A DNA stretch of 64,000 nt from Devosia sp. (GCA_016713105.1 JADJPS010000005.1:124001-188000), one strand, 5' to 3'; counted from the stretch's first letter, positions 1 to 9,314 are shown. Program-made: numbers and translations. Notes: generated by a model from the sequence alone, not told the origin.

Positions 1-2
1 GA

Positions 3-863
3 AGGGATGCGAACGAGGCCAGCGCCGGCCTTGCCGTGGCTGCGGACCGGGAAGCGAGTGCCCAACGGCTCGACAAGCAGGCGCGCGAGGCTCTGAACGA
101 AGTGCGCCTCACCGCTTCGGATGCGGAGCTGCAAGAGTTGGAAGCGGCAGCCGCGACGGCGCTCGAACGCTCGAGGAGCGACCTTGAGGCAGCCCATGCT
201 CGGCTGCGCATGGCGGAACCGGAGCTCGTGCACCTCCGGCATGACCGTGCGGTCAGGGCGCTGGAAACTATCGTCGCGGATATCGAGCAACTCAAGCGAC
301 ACCAGATGCAGCTCGTAGCGTCGCTTCAGGCTCAGGGTCGCGAGGGGCTGGGCGAGAAGCTGTCTTTTCTGGAAGGGGAGATTGCGGCGCGTGACGCGCG
401 TCTCGGGCATCTCCACGTCGAAGCACGTGCAGCCACGCTGCTGAGCGAAACACTCGTGCAGGCGCAGCGCGAAACAAAGGGACTCTGGCTGCGGCCGATC
501 TATGATCGTGCCGCCCCGTATCTGAGTCTGTTGCGGCCGGGCAGCGCGGTGGCGCTTGATGAAGACACGTTCGAGCTCGACGCCGTGCGCCGCGACGACG
601 TGGTGGAGCCCTTTGAAGGTCTGAGCATGGGCGCGCGTGAACAGATCGCGGTCATCACCCGGCTCGCACTTGGCGACATTCTCGCCGATAACGGCGAAAG
701 CGCCTGCCTCGTTCTGGACGACCCGCTCGTCAACGCCGACCGGCACCGGCTCGAACGCATGCACCTCGTCCTGCACAGGGCCGCCAAGCGGCATCAGATC
801 GTCATCCTGACCTGTCGCGAACGCGACTTCCTGGACCTGGGAGCGCACTTGATCAGGATCTAG
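3..863 (+). CDS. C-terminal part of an SMC/RecF-like ABC ATPase (5' end outside window)
   Basis: The frame is open from the window edge, so the start is missing; a GTG at 36 is internal. The visible part is a long charged, heptad-rich coiled coil followed by the distal half of an ABC-type ATPase head. Residues SMGAREQ stand where the ABC signature sits, CLVLDDPLVNAD is the Walker B/D-loop, and VILTCRERD carries the switch region. The arrangement resembles YhaN-like and other SMC-like ATPases that act on DNA ends, often in repair or defence. Without the N-terminal half and the upstream gene I cannot say which subfamily it is. It ends 567 bp before the attachment repeat of the tRNA-Gln island, so it lies outside that island. 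Confidence 0.75.
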   Translation, partial: RDANEASAGLAVAADREASAQRLDKQAREALNEVRLTASDAELQELEAAAATALERSRSDLEAAHARLRMAEPELVHLRHDRAVRALETIVADIEQLKRHQMQLVASLQAQGREGLGEKLSFLEGEIAARDARLGHLHVEARAATLLSETLVQAQRETKGLWLRPIYDRAAPYLSLLRPGSAVALDEDTFELDAVRRDDVVEPFEGLSMGAREQIAVITRLALGDILADNGESACLVLDDPLVNADRHRLERMHLVLHRAAKRHQIVILTCRERDFLDLGAHLIRI

Positions 864-1045
864 TAGCTGCCAATTCGGCCGCTACCTGGGTCGCCATCGT
901 ATCAGGAGACGCGACACGCCTTGGCAGGAGGCATCGCCGACTGGTTTGACCAAGGCCAGCTCAAAATCGTCGACTACGGCTCATCGACCGAGGTGGGAGT
1001 TCGAAACGCCTCGAGCCTAGTCCTTGGGGTGTCGGACCAGCAATT

Positions 1046-1285
1046 TTGCGCGACCAAGCCGAAGCCTCCTACCTCTCGATGCGGCTACGGCAATTCGTTG
1101 AGGCGGTGAAGACGAAGTCGTTGGCGGTGGGCGAGGCGGACGATTGGGCCGCTACCTGGATTCGGTGGGCCGAGCAGCACGTTGACCAAATCAACCCGCT
1201 GCGAGACGTGCTCCCGGCAATGGTCGACAAGGAGGAGGCCATACGGCTTAGCTGGAGATACCGGGAGCGACATCCAGGTTACTAA
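1046..1285 (+). CDS. short hypothetical protein or 3' remnant
   Basis: A 79-residue frame from TTG with plausible amino-acid composition. Its core (DDWAATWIRWAEQHVDQINPL) looks like the C-terminal tail of larger uncharacterised proteins of accessory regions. A second weak frame (921-1109) ends inside it in another phase, so the real gene may begin near 921 and be frameshifted. No known domain is recognised, and the call rests on composition and tail resemblance only. Confidence 0.3.
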   Translation: MRDQAEASYLSMRLRQFVEAVKTKSLAVGEADDWAATWIRWAEQHVDQINPLRDVLPAMVDKEEAIRLSWRYRERHPGY

Positions 1286-1591
1286 CGCGACGAAGGACCA
1301 GCGACATGAGGAGCAGCGGGGGGGCTTCGGCGGGACGGCGGATTGATCCACCCTCGCGCTACGAAAGGGTGCTACGATTCTATGTTACGATGATTTTCTA
1401 AGTGATTGAAATCGCTAACTATTTCAGGATGGCTGGGGAACCTGGACTCTGAGCAACACAGATAGTGTCCAGCAAGCCATTGATAAATCAACGTTTATCC
1501 GGTGGCCAGCCGTGTTAGTGGACCAGTTCGGTGGCCAAAGTCAAGTCGTCGCATTGACCGACCGTCGTCACGCAAGTTCCGAGATGGGTGT
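1286..1591. other. non-coding island edge
   Basis: About 300 bp without a convincing gene. It holds the 17-bp copy of the tRNA-Gln 3' end (1430-1446). Just inside the island are two copies of a CGGTGGCCA element (about 1500-1508 and 1529-1537) that also occurs as tandem repeats beside the recombinase at the other end. The stretch 1376-1430 is more AT-rich than its surroundings. Confidence 0.5.
1430..1446. repeat. attachment-site repeat, distal end of tRNA-Gln island
   Basis: The sequence TGGCTGGGGAACCTGGA is identical to 9298-9314, which is the 3' end of the tRNA-Gln gene including its encoded CCA. A direct repeat of a tRNA 3' end on the far side of a tyrosine recombinase gene is the classical mark of island integration. 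The enclosed segment is about 7.9 kb. Confidence 0.8.
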
Positions 1592-1860
1592 CTAGCCGTC
1601 TCCTCCAATGGCAAGCTCCCACTCGCCACCTTCGCGCTCAGACGCACCTATACGGGTAAAGAAGTGAGGGTGGCCAGGTCGGGGCCGAATAACCCGGAAG
1701 CGTATCGTCTCAATATGGTGGTGCTCCCGAAGCCCCTCCTTTAGGAACGCCAGCAGCACGTCTGCCAAGCCGGTCCCTTGCATTGATGTAGATACAGCAA
1801 AGTGAGCCACTTCTGCGCGGCGAGCCTGTGCGTAGATGATTATGCCCTCAACATATCCCG
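1592..1860 (-). pseudogene. 3' remnant of a GNAT-like acetyltransferase, truncated by the IS
   Basis: The minus-strand frame entering from the IS boundary at 1860 reads VAHFAVSTSMQGTGLADVLL, similar to the GNAT acetyl-CoA-binding motif, then HPHFFTRIGA, similar to the last GNAT strand, and stops at 1592. The N-terminal half is missing because the IS3-family element lies directly upstream. The open frame runs into the IS, but those residues are IS sequence. The family call is moderate because only about 90 residues remain. Confidence 0.45.
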
Positions 1861-1899
1861 TGAACCGCCCCGGGTTTGCCGGAGGCCATTTGGTTTGAG

Positions 1900-2805
1900 T
1901 TACGCTGCCATGGCCGGCGTTTCGAGCATGGCGTAGTAGCGTTCCTCGGCTTCGGCCGGCGGGATGTTGCCGATGGGCTCCAGCAGCCGGCGATTGTTGA
2001 ACCAGTCGACCCATTCCAGCGTGGCGAACTCGACGGCCTCGAACGAGCGCCATGGTCCGCGTCGGTGGATCACCTCGGCCTTGTAGAGACCGTTGATGGT
2101 TTCGGCGAGAGCGTTGTCGTAGCTGTCACCGACGCTGCCGACCGACGGCTCGACGCCGGCCTCCGCCAGGCGCTCGGTGTAGCGGATGCTGACGTATTGA
2201 GAACCTCTGTCGGAGTGATGCACCAGGCCGCCGCGATGAACGGGCCGCCGTTCGTGCAGCGCCTGCTCGAGAGCGTCGAGGACGAAGCTTGCGTGCGCCG
2301 TCCTGCTCACCCGCCAGCCGACGATCCGGCGGGCATAGGCGTCGATGACGAAGGCGACGTAGACGAAGCCGGCCCAGGTCGAGACGTAAGTGAAGTCGGA
2401 GAGCCAGAGCATGTTCGGTGCCGGCGCATGGAACTGGCGATTGACGTGATCGAGGGGCAAGGCGCCGCCCTGTCGCTCATCGTTGTGCGGATCGGCTTGC
2501 CGCGGATGACGCCCTGCAGGCCCAGGTCGGCCATCAGACGCTCGACGGTGCAGCGTGCCACCGGGATGTGCTCGCGGTTGAGCTGCCGCCAGACCTTGCG
2601 CGCACCATAGACCTCGTAGTTCTCGGCGAAGACGCGCTCGATCTCAGGCCTCAGCATCAGGGTCCCGCTTGGCGCGTGACGACAGCTTCTCGGGATCGGC
2701 CCGCTTGGCGACGTGGTCGTGGTAGGTCGATGGGGCGATCGGCAGCACCTTGCAGATCGGCTCGACCCCATGCGCCCCACGATGATCGTCGATGAACGCG
2801 ATCAT
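1900..2805 (-). pseudogene. IS3-family transposase OrfB (DDE integrase), broken by two indels
   Basis: Three overlapping frames together give a full OrfB. The first is the N-terminal HTH region from the ATG at 2805; the second is a middle part with YGARKVWRQLNREH; the third is the catalytic core. All three DDE residues are present: SDFTYVSTW (first D), HHSDRGSQYVS (second D) and NALAETINGLYKAE (E). The frame changes near 2650 (one extra C) and near 2460 (one C missing). If real, these make the element unable to move itself; if they are sequencing errors, the transposase is intact. Confidence 0.85.
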
Positions 2806-3128
2806 GGCTTGAACCGGCGGTCGAGCTCCGCCTGGGCAAAATATGCGCTCGCCTTGCGCAGGATCTCGTTGGCCTGCCGAAGCTCCCGGTTCTCGCGCTC
2901 CAGAGCCTTCAGCCTGGCGGCCATGTCCGTCGGCACCCCAGCCCGCTTGCCGGCGTCGACTTCGGCCTTCTTCACCCACTCGTTCAGCGTCTGCGCCGTG
3001 CAGCCGATCTTGGCCGCGATCGAAAGGACCGCCGCCCAGCGCGAGCAATGCTCATGCTCGTGATCCAGAACCAGCCGCACCGCGCGCTGGCGCACTTCCG
3101 GGGAAAACTTGTTCGTCGTCTTGCTCAT
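2802..3128 (-). CDS. IS3-family transposase OrfA
   Basis: A 108-residue protein. Residues 1-60 form a helix-turn-helix (FSPEVRQRAVRLVLDHEHEH, then AAKIGCTAQTLNEWVKKAE). Residues 70-95 form a leucine-zipper-like helix (LKALERENRELRQANEILRKA), the standard OrfA layout for binding the inverted repeats and multimerising. Its stop overlaps the ATG of orfB (ATGA at 2802-2805, minus strand), so orfB can be made by coupled initiation or by the usual OrfAB frameshift. The frame is intact. Confidence 0.9.
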   Translation of the reverse strand: MSKTTNKFSPEVRQRAVRLVLDHEHEHCSRWAAVLSIAAKIGCTAQTLNEWVKKAEVDAGKRAGVPTDMAARLKALERENRELRQANEILRKASAYFAQAELDRRFKP

Positions 3129-3181
3129 GATGGCTCCACCTTCTCAGGAGTTGGAGCCTCCGGCAAACCCGGGGCGGTTCA

Positions 3182-4241
3182 GTCGTACAGCGGCGCTAAT
3201 AGACCCGTGAAACGGTCTCGCTGCAGCGGCAGAGATTGCAGCGCGTTGACGTCCAGCATTTTCTCAGCAGCCAACCAGCGCATGGCCTCGATCAGCAGTT
3301 CGCTTGCGTCAACGACGAGCTGCTTGTTCCACGCGTCATTCACCGGGATGTTGTCGCGGCTGGGTGTGGTCCTGAACGGCCCCTGCAGCAAGAACCCGGT
3401 GTTAGTCGACAAAACGGTTGGGAAAAACACAATTAGGGTCGAATCTGAGAGAGGTAGCACCCTAGGCGCAGCATCCGGTTCGACAGACAGAGAAAACGCG
3501 ATCTCGACGAAGCCAACGGGGGTGCCGCCATTGGCGACTTCTCGAGAAGACGAGCCAGCGCTCTTCGATTTCGCGCCCGTCCTGTTGGCCCATAAGCGCA
3601 ATTTGCCGGACTCCGTGGCCAAGGGTCTTGGGATCGTCTCTGAAGTACAGGCCCGCCGGGGCGCCGCCGACCATCCAGGAAATCTCTTTGATGTGTCTCA
3701 GGAACAACAGCGTGCGGGGGCCAAGACCCTGCAATCCTTCTTCGATCTCGGCCTGGGCGTTCTTGTCGTCCGCATCAAGCGGGAGAACGATCTTGGTTTG
3801 GCTAGGTGTGCGTTCAATCGGCTCGACCGAGGTCGGCCAAACAAAGGTGTCGATGCCGAAGGCTTCGTCTCCAGAGTGAATCTCAGGACGCTTGGTGAAC
3901 GAGTAAACCGACTTGAAGCCGATCCCGAAGCGACCGATTGAGGTGATGGTCTTCGTGCTCTCGTCAATGCCGCAAACACCTTTGACATCGGAGGCGTCAA
4001 ACGGCTGGCCGTGATGGGTAATGACGAGTTGGTCAGCTGATAAGTCGAACCTGACGCTTCGCTCGCCCGCCCAGGCGGAGGGGCGCCGGCGCAGGGCGTC
4101 CTCGGCGTTTTGTAGAAGCTCGAAGATGAAATGCGTGCGATTGTCGTATCGATCGGCCAAGAGCATCTTACCGATCCGACCGATGTCGGTGCCGTACCGG
4201 GTTATGTTTTCAGCCTTGAGCGCCTGGTAGTCGACGCTCAC
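3182..4241 (-). pseudogene. sacsin-like Hsp90-type ATPase, N-terminal part, truncated by IS3
   Basis: Starts at GTG 4241, overlapping the stop of the upstream helicase (GTGA), so the two were translationally coupled. The first 120 residues carry the sacsin-type GHKL fold: NITRYGTDIGRIG, then FIFELLQNAEDALRRR (metal-binding N), ITHHGQPFDASDVKGVCGIDESTK and IGRFGIGFKSVYSFT (glycine-rich lid). A single missing base near 3560 shifts the frame, and the continuation (GGTPVGFVEIAFSLSVEP) runs to the IS border at 3182, where the stop lies in the IS repeat. Relatives are usually over 1000 residues, so most of the protein, including any C-terminal nuclease domain, is gone. Confidence 0.75.
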
Positions 4242-7011
4242 TTGAAGGTCCCCGCGGCGCCGTTGGCGGAGACGGACGAGCCGCACAGACGTGCAAAGTC
4301 GCAACGCCCACACTGAACCAGATGGGGCGTCGGGGAAACGCATTGGCGCGCAGCCCATCGGCCGCAGATTTTACCTTGCCGACGACATTGGCGATGAGAT
4401 CCTCGTCGACAGCTCGTGGCTTTCTGGTTTGTGTATCTAGTTCGTATGTTTCAACGAAGTCAGCGTCCTTGCCGGTTAGCTCGCGGTAGCCGAGTGCGTA
4501 GATGTGAAGCTGGGCGTCCGTAAGCTCCTCGGCCTGGGCCCGTTCAGTAGACTTCAAGTCAACGATTGCTATAGAGTCGGTGTCCTTACGGCGAACCAGG
4601 TCGATGCGACCGAGCACGTTTATGCCGTCCTCGAGGGCAACTTCGATGGACTTCTCGCTGAACTCGATCTTGTCGAACTCGTCTTGACGCGCCTCGATGT
4701 ACTTCTCGACGGTGCGCTTGGCCGAGGCGCGCATGGTCTCCCGTAGAGTCGGGTAAGCGAATGGTACGTGAAGGTGCCGGTCGACCAGTTCCGCTGCGTC
4801 GGAAGGGTAGATCGCGGCTCCCGCTATCGCACGCTGATGCAACTCGGCAAGCGCGTCATGCAGAGTTTTCCCATAGCCGAGCGCCTCGTCGAGAGGCGCG
4901 TTGAAGCCGTAGAGGGTCCTCATCTTGAATTGATACGGGCACTCAAAGTAGTAGCGGATGTCCGAAAAGGACAGGTTCACGTTCGATATCGATGCCTTGG
5001 ATTGTGGTAGGCCGCGTTCGCGCGCGTCGTAGTTCTGCTTGAGACGCTTGACGAATTTCGATTCCAGTACGTCGTGGAAGAAGGACGAAGGATGGACATA
5101 GCGGTTGCTGCCCGGTGTTGGCGCCGTCGTCATATGCAGGTGTTTCTGGCTGCGCGTAACGGCGACGTAAAAGAGGCGTCGCTCATCAGCTTCTGAACCG
5201 CGATATCGTCCTTGGCCCGCAACAGCCGTCGACGGAACAAGGTGCCAAACGTTTCGACCACCGCGTGCGCTTGCTGGGAATTTGTTTCGGACAAGCTGCG
5301 GCTCGAAGACAACCGGCCATTGCAGGCCTTTCGCCCGATGAATCGTTAGAATCTGCACCGCGTCGAAGGACACGAACTTTTCTTCGGCACCGGTTGATTG
5401 GCCGTAGGCATCTTCTGCCTGGTGCTCCAAAAAGCTTGCAAAAGAGTCGTACTTTTGTAGCGGGCGTGAATGAAAGTAGATGCTCTCGAAGTCCGAGATG
5501 GCCTGGCTAAACTTTCCGAGATTGTAGAAAACCTGCGGGCCACGGCCATCCGGAATGAGCTCTTCCCGCAAGCCAAGCTGCTCGAGAAAGCCCATGAACT
5601 GTCGTTGGATATTGTAGACCGAGAAGCGAACGTCTTGGTCTTCTATTGCCATCTTTGCGCGAGTGGTCTCCGCCGCCTTTAGGGTGGCGTCAAGCACGGC
5701 ATCAGCGATGCCAAGGTTTGCAGCGCGCCAACCTTTGCAACGCCTCTTCGCGCGATATTCGATTTGCCATGAAGTAGAAGAGCAGCCGCGCTGCCTCGCC
5801 CTCCGGGCATCGAACAAGGTATCCATGCCGACCGAGACGAAAGGGATCCCCTCGCAAGCGAAGGCGCGCCGGATTGGCTCTCCCATCTTGTTGAATCGAA
5901 CTAGTACCGCCATGTCTGACCAGGATATTGGACGCTTGCCTTCACCCTCCTCGATCATTGTCCCGAGCAACGCTTTGCATGTCCGGGCTATATATTCGGA
6001 CTCTTCATCCGGCGATGAGAACTGCAGCGCCACGATATCTCCAGCCTCGTAGACCTGAGCGTCTGCGGACTTCATTTCCTTGTCGAGCCGCGAAGCGTTC
6101 TTCTTGATAACCAGACGTGCAACGTCCGTTATGCCTGGTGTCGAGCGAAAGTTGGCTTCGAGCTTGATGGTATCGGCGGGCGCATAGCGTTCGGAGAACG
6201 TGAGGATGTTGCTCACGTCGCTCCCACGCCACTGGTAGATCGTCTGGTCGTCATCGCCGACAACCTTCACGTCTGCACCAAGGCCGTGAAGCTCACGAAC
6301 GATCCGTTCCTGTATGGGGTTTACGTCTTGATATTCGTCAACGATGACAACTCTAACCCTCTCCGCAATCCTCACGCGGAGGGCGGCGTCCTTTTCGAGC
6401 GCTTCGACCGCACATTGAAGGATGACCGAGTAATCGAACATGTCCCGCTCGTGCAGCAGGGCGGTATAGGCGTGGAACCCATCCAGGATGGATGTGCCCT
6501 TGAGGGCGTTCCAGTCTACGTCAGACTCCCGCAGGATCGAAGTGGCCTCGATGTACAGACGCGTGTCCACGTAGCGCTTTAGCTTCGCGCCTTGCAGGGT
6601 CGATGAGGCAGTCAGACCACTTTTTGCAGAGTTACGATCGACAAACAACACCTGTTGGACTTCGTTCAAGACGTCATACTTCAGGTACTGCGGAACCTCG
6701 GTTCTCAGCAGGTCGAGGCTGAAACCGTGGATCGTTCCGATGTACATTTCCGCCATGCCGACCAGGCCAGGCAGTCGTTCGCGGCAGCGATCGAGGACTC
6801 TCTGCTTGAGTTCGGCCGAAGCTTTTTCTGTAAAGGTGAACGCGACGATATTCGCTGGTTTGAGTCCTTCCCCGCCCTCGCTCTTGGGGGTGAGCAAGCG
6901 GGTGATGTGCTGTGCAACGACCTCAGTCTTGCCCGATCCGGCGCAAGCTATGAGTTGCAGGTTGCCATCCGCATGGTCGATCGCCTCGGCCTGTTCGGAT
7001 GTAAGCTTCAT
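4210..7011 (-). CDS. UvrD/Rep-like superfamily 1 helicase fused to a Cas4/AddB-like PD-(D/E)XK nuclease
   Basis: About 930 residues. The helicase half shows Walker A (ACAGSGKTEVV, about 23-33), VIVDEYQDVNPIQ (motif II), GDDDQTIYQWRGSD (motif III), LTIHRAKGLQWPVVF (motif V) and RRLFYVAVTRS (motif VI). The last 250 residues form a RecB-like nuclease: a first iron-sulfur cysteine in FECPYQF, then GRIDLVRRKD and IVDLKST for the catalytic D...DxK. A missing C near 4340 displaces the C-terminus. In the restored frame the protein ends with CGRCDFARLCG, the remaining three cysteines of the cluster, and stops at 4238, overlapping the sacsin-like gene. A second out-of-frame patch (about 5715-5815) is bounded by compensating indels. 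The role is probably DNA unwinding and degradation in defence or repair. Confidence 0.85.
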   Translation of the reverse strand: MKLTSEQAEAIDHADGNLQLIACAGSGKTEVVAQHITRLLTPKSEGGEGLKPANIVAFTFTEKASAELKQRVLDRCRERLPGLVGMAEMYIGTIHGFSLDLLRTEVPQYLKYDVLNEVQQVLFVDRNSAKSGLTASSTLQGAKLKRYVDTRLYIEATSILRESDVDWNALKGTSILDGFHAYTALLHERDMFDYSVILQCAVEALEKDAALRVRIAERVRVVIVDEYQDVNPIQERIVRELHGLGADVKVVGDDDQTIYQWRGSDVSNILTFSERYAPADTIKLEANFRSTPGITDVARLVIKKNASRLDKEMKSADAQVYEAGDIVALQFSSPDEESEYIARTCKALLGTMIEEGEGKRPISWSDMAVLVRFNKMGEPIRRAFACEGIPFVSVGMDTLFDARRARQRGCSSTSWQIEYRAKRRCKGWRAANLGIADAVLDATLKAAETTRAKMAIEDQDVRFSVYNIQRQFMGFLEQLGLREELIPDGRGPQVFYNLGKFSQAISDFESIYFHSRPLQKYDSFASFLEHQAEDAYGQSTGAEEKFVSFDAVQILTIHRAKGLQWPVVFEPQLVRNKFPASARGGRNVWHLVPSTAVAGQGRYRGSEADERRLFYVAVTRSQKHLHMTTAPTPGSNRYVHPSSFFHDVLESKFVKRLKQNYDARERGLPQSKASISNVNLSFSDIRYYFECPYQFKMRTLYGFNAPLDEALGYGKTLHDALAELHQRAIAGAAIYPSDAAELVDRHLHVPFAYPTLRETMRASAKRTVEKYIEARQDEFDKIEFSEKSIEVALEDGINVLGRIDLVRRKDTDSIAIVDLKSTERAQAEELTDAQLHIYALGYRELTGKDADFVETYELDTQTRKPRAVDEDLIANVVGKVKSAADGLRANAFPRRPIWFSVGVATLHVCAARPSPPTAPRGPSSERRLPGAQG

Positions 7012-7211
7012 GCCCCGAGTCCTTTGCTGAGGCGCATTTCACGAACCCGCGCCAATTCTTCTCTTCTAGACTATCTGTCCTTACCGTCACCCGAAACAGG
7101 CGATTTGGCTATGCGTCTCGAGAGAATAGTTGTCGCTCAATAGGCACTACATCCTCTGGGACTGGGTCCATCTTCCCCGCAATGTGTCTGGCGCACCCCG
7201 AGGACCCGTGA

Positions 7212-9106
7212 TTACGGTTTCGGTCTTGCCGCGCTCTTCTCCCACGCGGCTCTGAGCTCACGCAGGTCATGCGGCAACAAGACCTGGTCCACATATTTCT
7301 TAAGCACCGGAACGTGCACCGTGTCTGTGTACCGCGCTTGCTGCCCGCCCCGCCTTTTCGGGCTGTGGCCGGTGATGGAGTCGATGATGCCTTCGTTGAC
7401 GTTCAGGTTCACCAGCATAGTGCGCATACGATGCCGGAAAGGGTGATACACCCCGTCGCTCTCGCTCCCATTCTTCCTAACGACTTGCATCCCCGCCTTG
7501 TCCATCATCCGTGAGACGCGCTTGCCAACGCCATCACCAAACACATCATTCGCGGTGCTCTTAGCTACTTCAGCAAATAGCATCTCTTCATCACTCCTCC
7601 CCGTCACCATCTCTTCGAGGAAATCCAAGGCGAACAGGTCTCGATGCAAGGGGACGTAGCGCCGGGACCAGGGCGTCTTAAGGTCGATGTCGGCGGCATG
7701 AAGGTCGAACACCCAAATCCCTTCGATCTCTCGGATGTGACGCACCCGAAGTTGGCTGAACTCCTCGCGACGCATGCCGTGAAGTCCGCAATGATCGGGT
7801 CCAGTAAAGCCCATCGCGGACGATGACGGCTCCGGGATCGTTGTAGAAGTACTCGGACCTGCGCCCCGTGTAGACTGGGTGTCGAAACAGCTTGGCGATC
7901 TGATCGTCGGGCCAGCTGAGGCGCTCCTCGTTCACCTCAAGCCCGGTGACTGCCGCGCCGGTCGGCAGCATGAAGCCGTTCCAAAATGGCTTGTCGGGTT
8001 CTGGCATCTTCTCGTGCGTGACTGCCCATCAAAGAATGGCGCTATGACGCATAGGTGCCTGTTGACCGTCGTATTCTGCAGGCGGGTGTAGTTTCTATTG
8101 CGACCTTCGGCCTCGGCGATCACCTGCAGAATGGGCTTCCGGCGCTCCCTCCGATCGCCAGTAGTGCTTCGGCAGCTTGATCAAGGTTTCCTGGAACCGG
8201 CTCACGTCGCTGCGCCGATAGGTTGCCAACGGCCGGTCGCCGACCACTTCGCACCATATGCGAATGGTGGATTGCGCGTCCTGCAGGGCGCTCTTTGCAA
8301 GTTCCTTTGTGGCCATGCGCCGATGCAGCGATTCAATGATCACCTCCGAGAACGGTGGCCCAGAAATCTCCGCTGGCGCCGTGGAAGTGGCGCGGGTGTC
8401 GGCAATCTCTGCAGGCGGCATCGTGGGCGGCCTTGCTGCCGGCACCACCGCAGGTGCGACATGAGCCGGCCCCGCCACGGTCAGCTCCAGCTGGCTTACC
8501 AGTCGTGAGAGGTGGGCGCGCCAGCGCTCAACTGGCAGTCTGCGAAGGCCGCGGCCGAGGTCATGACGGTCGGCCAGTTCTATTGCGGCGCCCAGATAGT
8601 AGCTGGGAAAGTCCCAAAGTGATTTCGCGGCCGGCGCGGTGCATGTCCGGCGCGTCGCTGGGCGGTTCAATCCCGGCCTCGACGAAGCGGTGCCCGATAA
8701 AGGAGACGTCATGAAGGCTTGCACCAGCACCATGCGCGGCAAGGGCCATCTCGGCCATTTCGGCCATGTGAAGCGCGTTTTCACGCGGCGTGCCCAGGGC
8801 GCGGCCATGAGCGAGGACGAAGCGGGCATCATGCCGCTCGTCGCCTTCGCGCCACGCATTAATTGTGGCCGCAACAACTCGGGAAAGGTCGGCACTGTTC
8901 AGGTTCATGTCACGCAACGCACTGGAAAAGAACGCGTCAACAGCAACCGCGACCTGGCGAGCACCGCGCTCCGCCGAATCCCTGCTGACGATTCCAAGGG
9001 TCGCACAGATTTCAGTTCGCGCAAGTCGGGCGCGTAGTCCCTCGGGAACCTTGCGGCGAAACACCGAGGCGCGGCCCTTGAGCCGCAGATAAGAACCAAC
9101 ACCCAT
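7212..9106 (-). pseudogene. tyrosine recombinase (island integrase), several frameshifts
   Basis: Pieces in different frames add up to one integrase of about 630 codons starting at ATG 9106. The N-terminus (GSYLRLKGRASVFRRKVPEGL) is the start typical of alphaproteobacterial phage-type integrases. The middle has a core-binding helix region (ESLHRRMATKELAKSALQDA). The C-terminal catalytic domain has GMRREEFSQL (Arg), HPFRHRMR (HxxR), SITGHSP and ARYTD (Tyr). The frame changes near 8580, 8130, 8020 and 7815. The gene sits 190 bp from the tRNA-Gln gene that holds the attachment site, the usual arrangement. All catalytic residues survive, so the island may be mobile if the indels are sequencing errors. 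Confidence 0.8.
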
Positions 9107-9197
9107 CGGGGCGCTCCAGCATGCCGGCGGGCGATCACCAGAAGCGGCAGAACCTTCCCCAGCGGTTCCGCACCGCTCCGAAATGATCGGCAAGACG

Positions 9198-9231
9198 CCG
9201 GTGGCCAATCCGGTGGCCAAATCGGTGGTAA
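9198..9231. repeat. 12-bp tandem repeats between integrase start and attachment site
   Basis: Two perfect CCGGTGGCCAA copies at 9198 and 9210 and a weaker third (TCGGTGGTAA) at 9222, in 12-bp steps. The same core appears near the other island end at about 1500 and 1529. The position next to both attachment repeats suggests arm-type sites for the recombinase or an excisionase. That is inference. Confidence 0.4.
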
Positions 9232-9297
9232 AGCCCACGATCTGGCCGGTTAGGCTGGCCCTAACCTGCTGGAAAGATTGAAGTTTTGCTGAGAGAC

Positions 9298-9314
9298 TGG
9301 CTGGGGAACCTGGA
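9298..9314. repeat. attachment-site repeat at tRNA-Gln 3' end
   Basis: Identical over 17 bp to 1430-1446. It covers the CCA, the discriminator and the 3' acceptor strand, so the tRNA stays intact after integration. Confidence 0.8.

Larger units (their letters stand above)
1861..3181 (-). mobile_element. IS3-family insertion sequence
   Basis: Perfect 26-bp inverted repeats end the element. The left one begins TGAACCGCCCCGGG at 1861; the right one is its reverse complement at 3156-3181. Inside are orfA and orfB of the IS3 type in the usual overlapping order on the minus strand. The element is about 1.32 kb, typical for the family. The flanks (CCG before, GTC after) show no 3-4 bp target duplication, and different genes are truncated on the two sides, so a deletion or recombination probably followed insertion. 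Confidence 0.9.

Noticed and set aside
1876..2610. 244-residue + strand frame in the IS
   Set aside because: Lies opposite the DDE transposase core, which is clearly coded on the minus strand.
2802..2830. Programmed frameshift as the explanation for all orfB breaks
   Set aside because: IS3 recoding takes place at the orfA/orfB junction; the two further frame changes at about 2650 and 2460 lie inside orfB and are not at recoding sites.
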